The notes: generated by a model from the letters alone, not told the origin. Counted from the first letter of the stretch, positions 15,661 to 25,934 are shown. The stretch: 64,000 nucleotides of DNA from Desulfovibrio sp. (GCA_016218665.1 JACRDI010000001.1:49486-113485), one strand, 5' to 3'. Numbers and translations: made by a program.

Positions 15661-17004
15661 CAGCAATGTCCAGGCCGCGCCGGCCAGCCCGCACAGCAGC
15701 ACCAGGTGGTGCACGCCGAGCCTCGTGCGCCACAGGGCCAGGGCGCTCAGGCCGGCCAGGGCCAGGGCGAAGAAGTCCGCGCCACCCCCGGCCGGGCCCG
15801 ATGCGGGAAAGAAGGTGGCTGCGGCGAAGACCACGCCAAGCTTCAGGATGACCCCCACCACGGCGGCGGTGATGCCCGTGAGCGCGGCCCGGAGCTTTGG
15901 GTTGGCCGTGAGGGACTCGATGTACGGCGCGCCCGCGAAAACCAGGAAGAAACTCGGCAGGAACATGCCGAAGGTGGCCAAAAGCCCGCCGATGATCCCG
16001 GCCGCCAGCGGGCTCATGGTCCCCGGCTGCGTCCAGGCGGTCAAAAAACCCGTGAACTGGGTGACCATGATCAGCGGGCCGGGCGTGGTCTCGGCCAGGC
16101 CCAGTCCCAGCACCAGCTGCTCCTGGGTCAGCCAGCCCAGGCGCATGGACATGTCCGACACGTAGGCCAGCACGGCGTAGGCCCCGCCAAAGGTGACGAA
16201 GCTGGCGCGGGAGTAGAAATTCAGAATTTTCGGCAGCAGCGAGCCCGGCCCGCTCAGGAGGTACACAGGCAGGGCCACGGCCAGCCACACGCCCGCGAAC
16301 ACCAGCGCCACCCGGCCCGCGTGCCGCCAGGGAGAGCCGCCCGGCGCGGGGCGGACATCCTCCGCGTCCGGGGGCGGGCACGTTCCGCCGGGGCAGAAGA
16401 TGTCCGGCCGCACCCCGCCCAGCCACACGCCCAAAAGCCCCGCCGCCACCACGATGCCCGGAAACTTGAGCCTGAGCGCATAGCCCATGAGAAAGCTGCC
16501 CAGGGCGAAGGCATAGAAGACCGGGTGCACCAGAGACTTCCTGGCCATGCGCCACAGGGCCTGGGCCACGATGGCCACCACCGCCCCGGCGATGCCCCGG
16601 AACACCCCGGCCACCACGGGCACGCTGCCGTGCTCCGCTGCCAGCCAGCTCAGAAAAAGCATCAGGAACACCGAGGGCAGCAGGAAGAACAGGCCCGCCA
16701 CAAGGCCGCCGCGATAGCCGTGCATGCGCCAGCCCAGGTACACGGCCAGCTGGTGGGCCTCCGGCCCGGGCAGCAGCATGCAGAAGGCCAGGGAGCGCTG
16801 GAAGATCTGCTCCCGCACCCAGCCGCGCGCGTCCACCAGGTCCTTGTGCATCATGGCGATCTGCCCGGCCGGGCCGCCGAAGTTGATGAAGCCCAGGCGC
16901 AGCCAATAGCGGAAGAACTCGGCGAATGCCGGGGCCAAAACGGGAACCGGAGCAGGCGCCGGAGCGGAAGCCGGAGTGGAAGCGGGTTTCGCAGTGGTGT
17001 CCAT
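15658..17004 (-). CDS. chrA: chromate transporter, long-chain ChrA
   Basis: A 448-residue inner-membrane CHR family protein with two homologous halves and about ten to twelve hydrophobic segments. The N-terminal half has the signature RLGFINFGGPAGQIAMMH (~38-55) and LPGPEAHQLAVYLGW (~85-99). The C-terminal half repeats it as FVTFGGAYAVLAYV and LAETTPGPLIMVTQFTGF (~270-330). ChrA exports chromate driven by proton motive force. The ATG at 17004 has AAGGAA upstream and is followed by a Pro/Ala-rich cytoplasmic tail. The frame upstream of it is not family-like. It is divergent from the MacA-like gene across a 275-bp gap that is richer in A/T but has no clear promoter. Confidence 0.9.
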   Translation of the reverse strand: MDTTAKPASTPASAPAPAPVPVLAPAFAEFFRYWLRLGFINFGGPAGQIAMMHKDLVDARGWVREQIFQRSLAFCMLLPGPEAHQLAVYLGWRMHGYRGGLVAGLFFLLPSVFLMLFLSWLAAEHGSVPVVAGVFRGIAGAVVAIVAQALWRMARKSLVHPVFYAFALGSFLMGYALRLKFPGIVVAAGLLGVWLGGVRPDIFCPGGTCPPPDAEDVRPAPGGSPWRHAGRVALVFAGVWLAVALPVYLLSGPGSLLPKILNFYSRASFVTFGGAYAVLAYVSDMSMRLGWLTQEQLVLGLGLAETTPGPLIMVTQFTGFLTAWTQPGTMSPLAAGIIGGLLATFGMFLPSFFLVFAGAPYIESLTANPKLRAALTGITAAVVGVILKLGVVFAAATFFPASGPAGGGADFFALALAGLSALALWRTRLGVHHLVLLCGLAGAAWTLL

Positions 17005-17279
17005 AATGATTCCTTGTCTCAAGAACCGCCAGCGTTGTCGAGCGCTTCTCGCCGGGCCCGCCGTGTGAAGCGCCCTGCACACAACCGCAAACATTTGCAC
17101 AAAAATACCTGTAACCTGAAACCAACTGTGTGGAAAGACCGTCATTATTGCTGGCACAAAACTGGCTAACACTGTTTGACTTTCCCCGGGCGCGGCGCAA
17201 CAGCCCCGTCCCGGCAGCAAGTTCGAGAATCACTCCGCCACGGCCCCCCAGCCCGGCGGAAAACCACGGGAGCACTCCC

Positions 17280-18515
17280 TTGAAACGTACCATCAGTGTG
17301 AAGGGCATCTTTTCCGGCAAGCGCGGAATGGTCGTGCTGGCCGCCATCCTGTTCCTGACGACGGGCACGGCCTGGGCGGTCCTGCGCGGCCCGTCCCGGC
17401 AGACCAGCTACCGCGTGGAAGCCGCCGCGCGCGGCGACCTCTCGGCAACCGTCACCTCCTCGGGCACCATCAACCCGGTGGTCACGGTCACCGTGGGCAC
17501 GCCCGTGTCCGGCATCATCAAGGAACTCTCGGCCGACTACAACTCCCCGGTCAAGAAGGGCCAGGTCATCGCCCAGATCGACCCGGCCAGCTACCGGGCC
17601 CAGGTGGAGCAGAGCCGGGGCAGCTACCTGAACGCCCAGGCCAACCTGGAAAAGGCCAAGGTCACCCTGGCCGACGCCGAGCGCACGCTCAGGCGCTACC
17701 AGACCCTGGTCAAGGACGGCTCCGTCTCCGTCAGCGACTACGACACCTACGCCACGGCGGCGGCCTCGGCCAGGGCCGCCGTCACCGCGGCCCAGGGCAG
17801 CGTGAACCAGGCCAAGGGCGCCTTCGACCAGGCCAGGACCAACCTGGACTACACCACCATCACCTCGCCCGTGGACGGCATCGTCATCTCCCGCGTGGTG
17901 GAGGTGGGCCAGACCGTCACCGCCAACATGAGCACCCCCACGCTGTTCACCATCGCCCAGGACCTGACCAAGATGCAGATCAGCGCCACGGTGGACGAGT
18001 CGGACATCGGCAAGGTCCACGAGGGCGGCGGCGCCACCTTCACCGTGGACGCCTACCCGGAGACGCACTTCAGCGGCGTGGTGACCCAGGTGCGCAACGC
18101 CGCCACCACCGTGTCCAACGTGGTCACCTACTCGGTCATCGTGGCCGTGGACAACCCGGAGCTGAAGCTCAAGCCCGGCATGACCGCCAACGTCACCTTC
18201 GTGGCCGCCGCGCGGCAGAACGTGCTCAAGGTGCCCACGTCCGCCCTGCGCTTCCGGCCCAAGGGCCCGGACGGCAGGAGCATCGAGGCGGGCAGGCTGG
18301 AGCCCGGCCAGAAGCGCATCTACGTGCTCAAGGACGGCAAGCCCGAGCCCGTGGTGATCACCGTCGGCATCGGCAACGACAAGGAGACCGAGATCACCTC
18401 CGGCCAACTGGCCGAGGGCGACGCCATCGTCCTGGAGGCCACCTCCAACGGCCAGGCCCAGGGCGTGCGCAACCCCATGAGCATGGGCGGCCCAGGCATG
18501 CGCCCGCCTCGCTAG
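17280..18515 (+). CDS. macA: MacA-type periplasmic adaptor (HlyD/RND-MFP family)
   Basis: A 411-residue adaptor linking an inner-membrane ABC transporter to an outer-membrane channel. It has an N-terminal membrane anchor ([20 protein letters not shown], ~14-33), a lipoyl/barrel half ([32 protein letters not shown]), a coiled-coil hairpin rich in Ala/Gln (~105-190), then the second lipoyl half ([15 protein letters not shown]) and beta-barrel (~215-330). The TTG at 17280 is chosen because GGGAG lies 8 nt upstream and the protein then starts KRTISVKG. An upstream ATG at 17130 would add a non-family extension. It is followed by a MacB-type ATPase and permease. Confidence 0.88.
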   Translation: MKRTISVKGIFSGKRGMVVLAAILFLTTGTAWAVLRGPSRQTSYRVEAAARGDLSATVTSSGTINPVVTVTVGTPVSGIIKELSADYNSPVKKGQVIAQIDPASYRAQVEQSRGSYLNAQANLEKAKVTLADAERTLRRYQTLVKDGSVSVSDYDTYATAAASARAAVTAAQGSVNQAKGAFDQARTNLDYTTITSPVDGIVISRVVEVGQTVTANMSTPTLFTIAQDLTKMQISATVDESDIGKVHEGGGATFTVDAYPETHFSGVVTQVRNAATTVSNVVTYSVIVAVDNPELKLKPGMTANVTFVAAARQNVLKVPTSALRFRPKGPDGRSIEAGRLEPGQKRIYVLKDGKPEPVVITVGIGNDKETEITSGQLAEGDAIVLEATSNGQAQGVRNPMSMGGPGMRPPR

Positions 18516-18534
18516 CCCAAGAGGAAAGACAACC

Positions 18535-19284
<750 letters not shown>

Positions 19285-20511
19285 GTGGACATCCTGCTCC
19301 CCCTCAAAATCGCCGCGCGGGCCCTGCGCGTGAACCTCATGCGCTCGTTTCTCACCATGCTGGGCATCATGATCGGCATCGGCGCGGTCATCGTCATGGT
19401 GGCCGTGGGCTCCGGCGCCACCAGGCAGATCGCCGACCAGATCTCCACCATGGGCGCAAATCTCCTCATCATCCTGCCCGGCAGCACCACCAGCGGCGGC
19501 GTGCACGGGGGCATGGGCTCCCAGCCCACCCTCACCTTCGACGACGTGAAGGCCATCCGCACGGAATGCCCGTCCGTGCTGCGCGTGGCCCCGGAGCAGC
19601 GCGGCGCGGCCCAGCTGGTGGCCGGAAACATGAACTGGTCCACGGAACTCACGGGCACCACGCCGGACTTCCTGCTCATCCGCGACTGGAAGATCGCCTC
19701 CGGCCGGGAGATGACCGAGGCCGACGTGGAGACCGCCCAGAAGGTGTGCCTGCTCGGCGCCACCGTGGCCGAGAACCTCTTCGGCGACGAGGATCCCGTG
19801 GGCAAGCAGGTGCGCATCAAGGGCGTGCCCTTCCAGGTCATCGGCCTGCTGGAGGCCAAGGGCCGCAGCGCCCAGGGCACGGACCAGGACGACAAGGTCT
19901 TCCTGCCGCTGACCACCGCCCAGCGCAAGATCATCGGCAACGCCTTCCCCGGCACCGTGGGCCCCACCCTGGTGCAGGCCGTCAGCGAGGCCAGGCTCTC
20001 CCAGGCCGAGGAGGAGGTGAAGGCCCTGCTGGACCAGCGCCACCGCATGAGCGCCACCAAGGAACGCGACTACACCGTGCGCAACCTCTCGGAGATCCTG
20101 GCCGTGTCGCAGCAGTCGGCCACCACCATGTCCCTGCTCCTCGGCGCGGTGGCCTCCATCTCCCTCGTCGTGGGCGGCATCGGCATCATGAACATCATGC
20201 TCGTCTCCGTCACCGAGCGCACACGGGAAATCGGCATCCGCATGGCCATCGGCGCCAAGCAGCGCGACATCCTGCTCCAGTTCCTGGCCGAGGCCGTGCT
20301 GCTGACCATGCTCGGCGGGCTCATCGGCATCAGCCTGGGCGTTGCCGGGGCCTACGGCATCTCCGCCCTGTTCGGCTGGCCCACGCTCATCTCGGGCCGG
20401 GCCGTGGCCCTGGCCGTGGCCTTCTCCAGCGCCATAGGCATCTTCTTCGGCTACTACCCCGCGCGCAAGGCCGCGGGCCTGAACCCCATCGACGCCCTGC
20501 GCTACGAATAG
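19285..20511 (+). CDS. MacB-type ABC permease (FtsX domain)
   Basis: A 408-residue inner-membrane permease. It has an N-terminal transmembrane helix (~25-50, [20 protein letters not shown]), a large periplasmic MacB_PCD domain (~50-270), and three C-terminal helices in the FtsX domain ([20 protein letters not shown] at ~305 is the diagnostic motif). It starts with GTG immediately after the ATPase stop. Together with the adaptor it should form a MacAB-type tripartite pump for lipids, peptides or macrolides. No TolC-like gene is in the window. Confidence 0.92.
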   Translation: MDILLPLKIAARALRVNLMRSFLTMLGIMIGIGAVIVMVAVGSGATRQIADQISTMGANLLIILPGSTTSGGVHGGMGSQPTLTFDDVKAIRTECPSVLRVAPEQRGAAQLVAGNMNWSTELTGTTPDFLLIRDWKIASGREMTEADVETAQKVCLLGATVAENLFGDEDPVGKQVRIKGVPFQVIGLLEAKGRSAQGTDQDDKVFLPLTTAQRKIIGNAFPGTVGPTLVQAVSEARLSQAEEEVKALLDQRHRMSATKERDYTVRNLSEILAVSQQSATTMSLLLGAVASISLVVGGIGIMNIMLVSVTERTREIGIRMAIGAKQRDILLQFLAEAVLLTMLGGLIGISLGVAGAYGISALFGWPTLISGRAVALAVAFSSAIGIFFGYYPARKAAGLNPIDALRYE

Positions 20512-20522
20512 AGGAATATTCT

Positions 20523-20572
20523 GGGGCGCCGCCCCAGACCCCGCCAGAGGGCACAGGGCCCTCTGGACTCCC
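20523..20572 (+). repeat. REP-like palindromic unit, copy A
   Basis: Two adjoining mini-palindromes, GGGGCGCCGCCCC followed by CCCCGCCAGAGGG...CCCTCTGG, begin 12 nt after the permease stop. The same two-part layout recurs inverted at 20882-20931. Confidence 0.65.
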
Positions 20573-20578
20573 ATTGAC

Positions 20579-20624
20579 GCCGGAAACGGCAGGCAGGCTT
20601 GTGAGCCTGCCTGCCGTTTCCGGC
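20579..20624. other. 21-bp perfect hairpin
   Basis: The left arm at 20579-20599 (GCCGGAAACGGCAGGCAGGCT) is fully complementary to 20604-20624, with loop TGTG. The 3' flank TTGCTGG has no T-run, so termination would have to depend on the stem itself or on Rho. It is the strongest hairpin in the gap. Confidence 0.75.
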
Positions 20625-20771
20625 TTGCTGGGAAGAAAGGGAGAATCTTGCGCCCCCACCGCCCGGGGTCGCACAGCAAAGACACGGCCCGGCGACACGT
20701 TTGCTCTGCGTGGCAATTCCGCATACGGCCTGTGCGCGTTCATCCAGACGTGGCGCTTCCCTCACAACTGC

Positions 20772-20815
20772 CCGCGAGGGTTTTCCCGGCGCAGGCGCCG
20801 GGAAAAACCTCGCGG
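20772..20815. other. 19-bp near-perfect hairpin
   Basis: 20772-20790 (CCGCGAGGGTTTTCCCGGC) pairs with 20797-20815 with one mismatch and a 6-nt loop. Outside an internal loop the flanks CCCTCAC (from about 20758) and GTGAGGG (to about 20825) can also pair. Confidence 0.7.
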
Positions 20816-20881
20816 AAGGTGAGGGAGTTCCGGCCCCGGCGCAGCCGTCCGAGGCAGGCGCCCCCCTCCCCCATATGCGGG

Positions 20882-20931
20882 GCCAGGGGGTGCATCCCCC
20901 TGGCGGGGTTCAAGGGGCGGAGCCCCTTGCC
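20882..20931 (-). repeat. REP-like palindromic unit, copy B (inverted)
   Basis: On the minus strand this reads GGGGCTCCGCCCC, a short linker, then CCCCGCCAGGGGG...CCCCTGG. The layout and most of the bases match copy A in the opposite orientation, so the two bracket about 300 bp. Confidence 0.6.
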
Positions 20932-20961
20932 CCTCCCGGACGCGGAGCCCTTGGCGCGCGT

Positions 20962-22149
20962 CTATTCCAGCGGGCCGGGGCAGGTGTTGGGGTCGAGGTC
21001 GAGGACTTCCTCGCCGCGGATGTAGTGCATGATGCGCGGGTTATCCACGGCGGAGAGCAGGTTGGCTATGGCGCCGCGCAGGCGTTCGGCCCCGCCCAGG
21101 GCGCAGCCGATGAGTTCCATTTCGCGCATCAGGTCGAAGCCGGTGCCTATGTCGCGCAGGGCCTGGCGCGTGCCGGTGTGGACCACGGCCTCCATGTCCT
21201 CCTTCACGAGTTCCAGGCAGTTCTTGATGACCGACAGGGCGTTGTTGCCCACGTGGGCCATGCCGCCGGCGGCCTTGGCCAGGGCGTCGCGGCCAACCTC
21301 CAGGCGCGAGCCCACGGTGAGGGACACGATGCGCGAGCAGTCGGAGAGGAAGCTGTGGTCGTAGTGGCTGAAGAAGTCCACCGAGCGGGAGTAGAGCATG
21401 ATGAGGCCGAAGGGCTTGGTGTCGTGCCCGCGCAGGATGAAGGCCAGGCGGGAGCGGTAGCCCTCCTGGTAGGCCACGCAGTCGTAGGACTCGCCGCCGC
21501 GCTCGGAGCTCATGAGGTTGTTCGAGAGCACGTAGCTCCATTTCTTGCCCGCCACCGCCTGCATCACCGGATGGCCGGGGATGCTCTCCTCCATGGCGCG
21601 CACGAGGATGGGCGTGCTGGTGCCGTGGGAGGTGTTGGCGGCCACGTTGATCCATTCGCCGCTGGCGTCGCGCAGGCGGCAGACGAAGAGGTCGGCTTCA
21701 AGGAGCTCGATGAGCACCTCGGCGCTCTGCTCCAGCACTTCCTCGGGCGTCTGGAACTCTCCGCCCACGTTGATGAGGGCGTAGATGATCTGCACGGTGA
21801 GGGAGAGGTCCTCGTGGGAGCGGCGCAGGGTGGCGAACTGCTGCTCCATGTGGGCCAGGGCCTGTTTGGCCTTGCCCCGGCGGCGCAGGCGCGCGGCGAT
21901 GAGCGGATCGAGCTTGGCGCGCATGTCGGTGAGCATGGGCAAAAGCGACCGCCAGTCAAAGACCTTGGCGCGGGCGTCGACGAAGGTGGGCCGCTTGCCC
22001 GCGGCGTCGAGCCCGGCCTTCACCGAGCGCATGAGTTCGCAGATGGCCTGGCGCACAGGGGCCGGAGCCGCGCCGATGATGGCGAGGAGTTCCTGGCGGA
22101 GGGGCCGTGGCGGGAGGGGGCAGGCGTCCTGTCGTGTGCGGCTGGGCAT
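20962..22149 (-). CDS. GAF-domain protein with orphan phosphoacceptor-like helix
   Basis: A 395-residue soluble protein. The first ~120 residues are helical and basic. A GAF-like sensor domain spans about 125-285 (SLTVQIIYALINVGGEFQTP opens it). A segment resembling a histidine-kinase H-box follows, AAGGMAHVGNNALSVIKN, with His299 where 'GGIAHDFNN' kinases place the phosphorylated His. The protein ends about 95 residues later without N, G1 or G2 boxes, so no kinase ATPase domain is present. It may be a dimerisation or phosphotransfer module, or a degenerate kinase. It lies 169 nt downstream of, and on the same strand as, the heme chemoreceptor, which suggests a linked signal. Function unproven. 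Confidence 0.7.
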   Translation of the reverse strand: MPSRTRQDACPLPPRPLRQELLAIIGAAPAPVRQAICELMRSVKAGLDAAGKRPTFVDARAKVFDWRSLLPMLTDMRAKLDPLIAARLRRRGKAKQALAHMEQQFATLRRSHEDLSLTVQIIYALINVGGEFQTPEEVLEQSAEVLIELLEADLFVCRLRDASGEWINVAANTSHGTSTPILVRAMEESIPGHPVMQAVAGKKWSYVLSNNLMSSERGGESYDCVAYQEGYRSRLAFILRGHDTKPFGLIMLYSRSVDFFSHYDHSFLSDCSRIVSLTVGSRLEVGRDALAKAAGGMAHVGNNALSVIKNCLELVKEDMEAVVHTGTRQALRDIGTGFDLMREMELIGCALGGAERLRGAIANLLSAVDNPRIMHYIRGEEVLDLDPNTCPGPLE

Positions 22150-22318
22150 GAACAGCTCTCTGGTAAGCGGTGCGCGGAAGCGGGCCGGGTGGCCCGCGCC
22201 GCAGCCACTATACCCCCGGCCGGGGGTTTGGCAAGCCGTGTGCGGAAAGGCACAAAGCGCATGCGTACCGGGGGGGAGCGCCTGCCCCCGCCCTGCCCTG
22301 CCGAAACCGCGCTGACGG

Positions 22319-23902
22319 CTATTCCGGCAGCATCTTGAGGCCCCTGCGCCCGCCTCCCACGTCGAAGAAGCCGATGGTGGACTGGAGCTGCTCCGCCTGG
22401 CCGGAGAGGGCGTCGGAGGTGGCGCTCATCTCCTCGGACGCGGCGGCGTTCTGCTGGATCACGTGGTCCAGCTGCTGGATGGCCTTGTTGATCTGCTCCG
22501 CGCCGATGCTCTGCTCGCGGCTGGCGGCCGAGATCTCCTGCACCAGCTCGGCGGTCTTCTGGATGGTGGGCACCAGCTCGCGCAGCATGCTGCCGGCCTG
22601 GTCGGCTATCTTGACGCTGGAGCCCGCCAGGGAACTGATCTCGGCCGCGGCGTGGCCGCTGCGCTCGGCCAGCTTGCGCACCTCCGCCGCCACAACGGCG
22701 AAACCCTTGCCGTGCTCGCCCGCGCGGGCGGCCTCGATGGCCGCGTTCAGGGCCAGGAGGTTGGTTTGCCGGGCTATCTCCTCCACGATGGTGATCTTCT
22801 CCGATATCTGGCGCATGGCGGCCACGGTCTGGCCCACGGCCTCGCCGCTGCCCTGGGCCTCGCGCGCGGCCTGCTGGGCCAGGGCGTCGGTCTTCAGCGC
22901 GTTCTCCGCGCTGTGGGAGATGTTGGAGGTCATCTGCTCCATGGACGAGGAGATCTCCTCCACGCTGGCCGCCTGCGACACCGCCCCCTGGGAGATGGAC
23001 CGCGAGGTGGCCGAGAGCTCCGAACTGCTGGAGGCGACGCCCGCCGCCCCGTCCACCACGCTGCCGATGATGCGCGAGAGCTGCTCGATCATGGTGGTGA
23101 AGGCCCCGGCCACGGCGGCCATCTCGGCCCGGAAGGTCCCTTCCAGCCTGCCCGTCAGGTCGCCCGAGGCCACGCGCTCGGCAAAGGCGCGGATGGCCTC
23201 CAGCGGGGCGATGACCCCGCGCTGCAGCAGAACCCAGGCCAGGCCGAAGACCAGCGCCAGCACAAGCCCCGTCCAGCCCAGCACGGAGAGGATGGCCTTG
23301 GTCTGCTCCGCCTGCGCCGCCGCGTGGGAGGTGATGATCTCGAACGCGCCGTGGACCTCGCCCTCCTTCCAGCCCTCCTTGACGCCGCCGGCGGCGTCGC
23401 GCTCGCCCTTGGGATCGCCGTGGCAGTACAGGCATTCCTTGGTCAGGCGGATGGCGCGGAAGTAGCGGGTCTGGCCCTGCTCGCGCACTACCATCTCCGT
23501 GAGCTTCTTGCTCTCCAGCTCCTCCAGGATGGCCTTCTCCTGGGGCGTGGGCTCGTTCTGCGGATTGCGCGGACTGATCTTGGGCACGCGGAACTGGTAG
23601 CCGCCGCGTTCGGCGTTTTCCCGGGCCATCTTTATGGCGGTGACCACGGGCACGGCGTCCACCACCTTGTCCTTGGGAATCTCGTCCAGCGGGCGCATGA
23701 CGCCGGACTGGAGCTTGGCGCTCATCTCGTTGCGGGCGCTTTCGGCCATGAGGACGATGGCCCGACTCTTGTCCAGCAGGCCTTCCTCGGAAAACTGGCT
23801 GATGGCCCGGACGAGAAAGAAGCCCATGACCACGGATACGATGACCGGCCCGGCCAGGGCGATGCCCAAGAGCCGCCATTTGATGCTCAGGTTGCGGAAC
23901 AT
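22319..23902 (-). CDS. methyl-accepting chemotaxis protein with heme-binding Tll0287-like sensor
   Basis: A 527-residue chemoreceptor. A transmembrane helix (~10-32) is followed by a periplasmic domain of the Tll0287/DUF3365 type, with [17 protein letters not shown] (~104-120) and a c-type heme motif CLYCH at 157-161. A second transmembrane helix (~210-232) precedes a HAMP domain (~233-285). The cytoplasmic signalling hairpin contains the MCP core [20 protein letters not shown]. The ATG at 23902 follows GAGGGGGA and gives a normal short cytoplasmic start; the frame extends further upstream without family character. A covalent heme suggests sensing of redox state or oxygen, as described for DcrA of Desulfovibrio, although the sensor fold here is different. 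Confidence 0.93.
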   Translation of the reverse strand: MFRNLSIKWRLLGIALAGPVIVSVVMGFFLVRAISQFSEEGLLDKSRAIVLMAESARNEMSAKLQSGVMRPLDEIPKDKVVDAVPVVTAIKMARENAERGGYQFRVPKISPRNPQNEPTPQEKAILEELESKKLTEMVVREQGQTRYFRAIRLTKECLYCHGDPKGERDAAGGVKEGWKEGEVHGAFEIITSHAAAQAEQTKAILSVLGWTGLVLALVFGLAWVLLQRGVIAPLEAIRAFAERVASGDLTGRLEGTFRAEMAAVAGAFTTMIEQLSRIIGSVVDGAAGVASSSSELSATSRSISQGAVSQAASVEEISSSMEQMTSNISHSAENALKTDALAQQAAREAQGSGEAVGQTVAAMRQISEKITIVEEIARQTNLLALNAAIEAARAGEHGKGFAVVAAEVRKLAERSGHAAAEISSLAGSSVKIADQAGSMLRELVPTIQKTAELVQEISAASREQSIGAEQINKAIQQLDHVIQQNAAASEEMSATSDALSGQAEQLQSTIGFFDVGGGRRGLKMLPE

Positions 23903-24145
23903 GCGAAGTCCCCCTCGTGCATTGCGCGCCCATGGGGAGGGCACGATATTTCCTCCATAGCTTTGCCGATGAAATATTGCAATGCCCCCGGACAGTTTCC
24001 TCGGTCCCTCTGCCGCTCAAAGCCCGGCGGCCGGGCGGAAAGCTCCAGAACCGGGCAGGGCCCTTCGTCTCCAGCAGCCGCGGCGCTGCGTGCGTTGGGC
24101 ATGGGCGGCCCCCATTCGGCCACGGCCCGCCTTGATGGCCCGACT

Positions 24146-24197
24146 GGCCGGAGCGGTCGGCCGGAGCGATCAGCCGGAGCGATCGGCCGGGCCGATT
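24146..24197. repeat. 13-bp tandem repeat, 4 copies
   Basis: Units at 24146-24158, 24159-24171, 24172-24184 and 24185-24197 follow the pattern GGCCGGAGCGRTC, the last one diverged. The length of 13 is not a multiple of three and no gene covers it, so it is a non-coding slippage-type repeat. Confidence 0.8.
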
Positions 24198-24349
24198 CGA
24201 CGAGCCGGACGGCCGGGCAAGCCGGGCAAAGCCGCCTGCGCACTAGTTTTCACACGGCAGCCAGCCGTGGCAGGACGCCGTGGTGCGCGACGGGCCGCGA
24301 CGAGCACGGCCCCAGGCGCAGACGCCCTGCCCTGGGCTGCGCGCGGGCG

Positions 24350-24384
24350 AAAAAAGGGGCGGACCGCTTTCACGGCCCGCCCCC
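24350..24384 (-). terminator. Rho-independent terminator of the liv operon
   Basis: AGGGGCGGACCG (24355-24366) pairs with CGGCCCGCCCCT (24373-24384) with one wobble. On the minus strand it is followed by six T residues. It lies 25 nt after the livF stop. Confidence 0.88.
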
Positions 24385-24409
24385 TGGCGTCACATCGCAC
24401 GTTTTGGGC

Positions 24410-25144
24410 CTAGCCGCCCAGGTAGGCCTTCTTCACTTCCGGGTCGGCCAGCAGCTGCTCGCTGGAGCCGTGGGCCACGATCTCGCCGGTGTCCAGCACG
24501 TAGCCGCGGTGGGCGAAGCGCAGGGCAAGGTTGGCGTTCTGCTCGATCAAGAGGATGGTCAGGCCCTCGCGGTTCAGTTCCTTCAGGGTGCGGAACATGT
24601 CGTACATCAGCAGCGGGGCCAGGCCCATGCTGGGCTCGTCGAGCATGAGGAAGCTGCACTTGCTCATGATGGCGCGGCCCAGGGCCAGCATCTGCTGCTC
24701 GCCGCCGGAGAGGGACTCGCTGCGCTGCTTCCTGCGCTCGGCCAGGCGGGGGAACAGGCTGTACACGCGCTCGTAGTCGCGGGCGATGTTCTCGTGCCCG
24801 TCGGAGCGGGCGTAGGTGGCCAGCTTGAGGTTCTCCTCAACGGTCAGGTTGCCGAAGATGCGGCGGCCTTCGGGCACGAGGGCCATGTCCAGGTCGCTGA
24901 CGATCTTGTGCGGCGGCACGTTCAGGATGCTCTGGCCCTTGAAGAGGATGTCGCCCTCGGTGACGCGCGGGGCCTCCGGGGGTGGCAGGCGGCAGATGCT
25001 CATGAGCGTGGTGGACTTGCCGGCGCCGTTTGCGCCGATCAAGGTCACGATTTCGCCCTCCTTCACGTCGAAGGAGACGCCGTGCAGAGCCTCGATATTG
25101 CCGTAGCGAACCTTGAGGTTCTTGACTTCCAGGAGCGTTTTCAA
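24410..25144 (-). CDS. livF: branched-chain amino acid ABC transporter ATPase LivF
   Basis: A 244-residue ATPase, one of the two nucleotide-binding subunits of the HAAT (Liv) importer. Walker A is GANGAGKST (~37-45), the signature LSGGEQQMLALGRA (~144-157) and Walker B FLMLDEPSMGLAP (~163-175) are typical of LivF. The C-terminal motif KKAYLGG is also characteristic. The start overlaps the livG stop by 4 bp. It is last in the operon and directly followed by the terminator. Confidence 0.95.
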   Translation of the reverse strand: MKTLLEVKNLKVRYGNIEALHGVSFDVKEGEIVTLIGANGAGKSTTLMSICRLPPPEAPRVTEGDILFKGQSILNVPPHKIVSDLDMALVPEGRRIFGNLTVEENLKLATYARSDGHENIARDYERVYSLFPRLAERRKQRSESLSGGEQQMLALGRAIMSKCSFLMLDEPSMGLAPLLMYDMFRTLKELNREGLTILLIEQNANLALRFAHRGYVLDTGEIVAHGSSEQLLADPEVKKAYLGG

Positions 25145-25908
25145 ATCGTATCGTCTCCGAGGTAGGCTTTGATGACCGTGGGATTCTTCTGGATGTCCTC
25201 GGGCCCGCCATCGGCGATGGTGGTGCCGAAGTCGATGACCTTGATGCGCGAGCAGAGGCTCATGACCACCTTCATCTGGTGCTCGATCATCCAGATGGTC
25301 ACCGGGAAGTTGTCGTAGATCCAGCGCACCAGCTTGATGAGCCCCTCGACGTCCGCGGAGTTGAGGCCGGCCGCGGGCTCGTCCAAAAGCAGCAGCGAGG
25401 GCTTCACGCTCATGGCCCGGGCGATCTCCACCCGGCGCTGCACGCCATAGGGCAGGTTGCGCGGCAGTTCAAAGGCCACGTCCTTCAGGTCCATGGCTTC
25501 AAGCAGCTCCCAGGCGATGCGGTCGATCTCCTTCTCGCGGTGGACGTAGTTCTTGGTGCGCAGGAAGCAGTCCACCAGGCTGTAGCCCAGGCGGTAGTGC
25601 TGGGCGATGCGGATGTTGTCCAGCACGTGCATGTTGCCCCAGAGGCGGATGCCCTGGAAGGTGCGCGCCACGCCCAGGCCGGTCACCTGGTGGGGCCGCA
25701 GGCCCTTGGTGTCGCGGCCCTTCAGTTTGATGCTGCCCTCGCTCGGCTGGTAGAAGCCGGAGATGAGGTTGAACACCGTGGTCTTGCCCGCGCCGTTGGG
25801 GCCGATGAGCGCCACCAGCTCGTGCTCGCCGAGCTCGATATTGAAGTCGTTCACCGCGATGAGGCCGCCGAAGCGGCGGGTGAGTCCGTTGATCTCAAGA
25901 AGCGACAT
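25141..25908 (-). CDS. livG: branched-chain amino acid ABC transporter ATPase LivG
   Basis: A 255-residue ATPase, partner of LivF. It has Walker A GPNGAGKTT (~37-45), the LivG-type opening LTRRFGGLIAVNDFNIEL, the signature LPYGVQRRVEIARAM (a YG in place of the usual SGG is normal for LivG) and Walker B LLLLDEPAAGLN. It ends KAYLGDDTI, typical of the family. It follows livM after 26 nt and is coupled to livF. Confidence 0.95.
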   Translation of the reverse strand: MSLLEINGLTRRFGGLIAVNDFNIELGEHELVALIGPNGAGKTTVFNLISGFYQPSEGSIKLKGRDTKGLRPHQVTGLGVARTFQGIRLWGNMHVLDNIRIAQHYRLGYSLVDCFLRTKNYVHREKEIDRIAWELLEAMDLKDVAFELPRNLPYGVQRRVEIARAMSVKPSLLLLDEPAAGLNSADVEGLIKLVRWIYDNFPVTIWMIEHQMKVVMSLCSRIKVIDFGTTIADGGPEDIQKNPTVIKAYLGDDTI

Positions 25909-25934
25909 GCTCTCTCCGGCTCGCTATTGGTCCG

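Larger units (their letters stand above)
20512..20961. other. 450-bp repeat-bearing intergenic region
   Basis: No gene is supported here although several frames are open, as expected at this GC content. The region contains, in order, a GC-rich palindromic unit just after the permease stop, a 21-bp perfect hairpin, a 19-bp imperfect hairpin, and a second copy of the palindromic unit in the opposite orientation just before the end of the GAF gene. It probably separates two convergent transcription units. Confidence 0.7.
23903..24409. other. 507-bp intergenic region with a tandem repeat and the livF terminator
   Basis: No gene is supported. From left to right it holds the leader and presumed promoter of the chemoreceptor, a GC-rich stretch with a 13-bp tandem repeat (24146-24197), and the terminator of the liv operon (24350-24384). 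Several open frames cross it but have low-complexity Arg/Pro/Gly composition. Confidence 0.65.
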
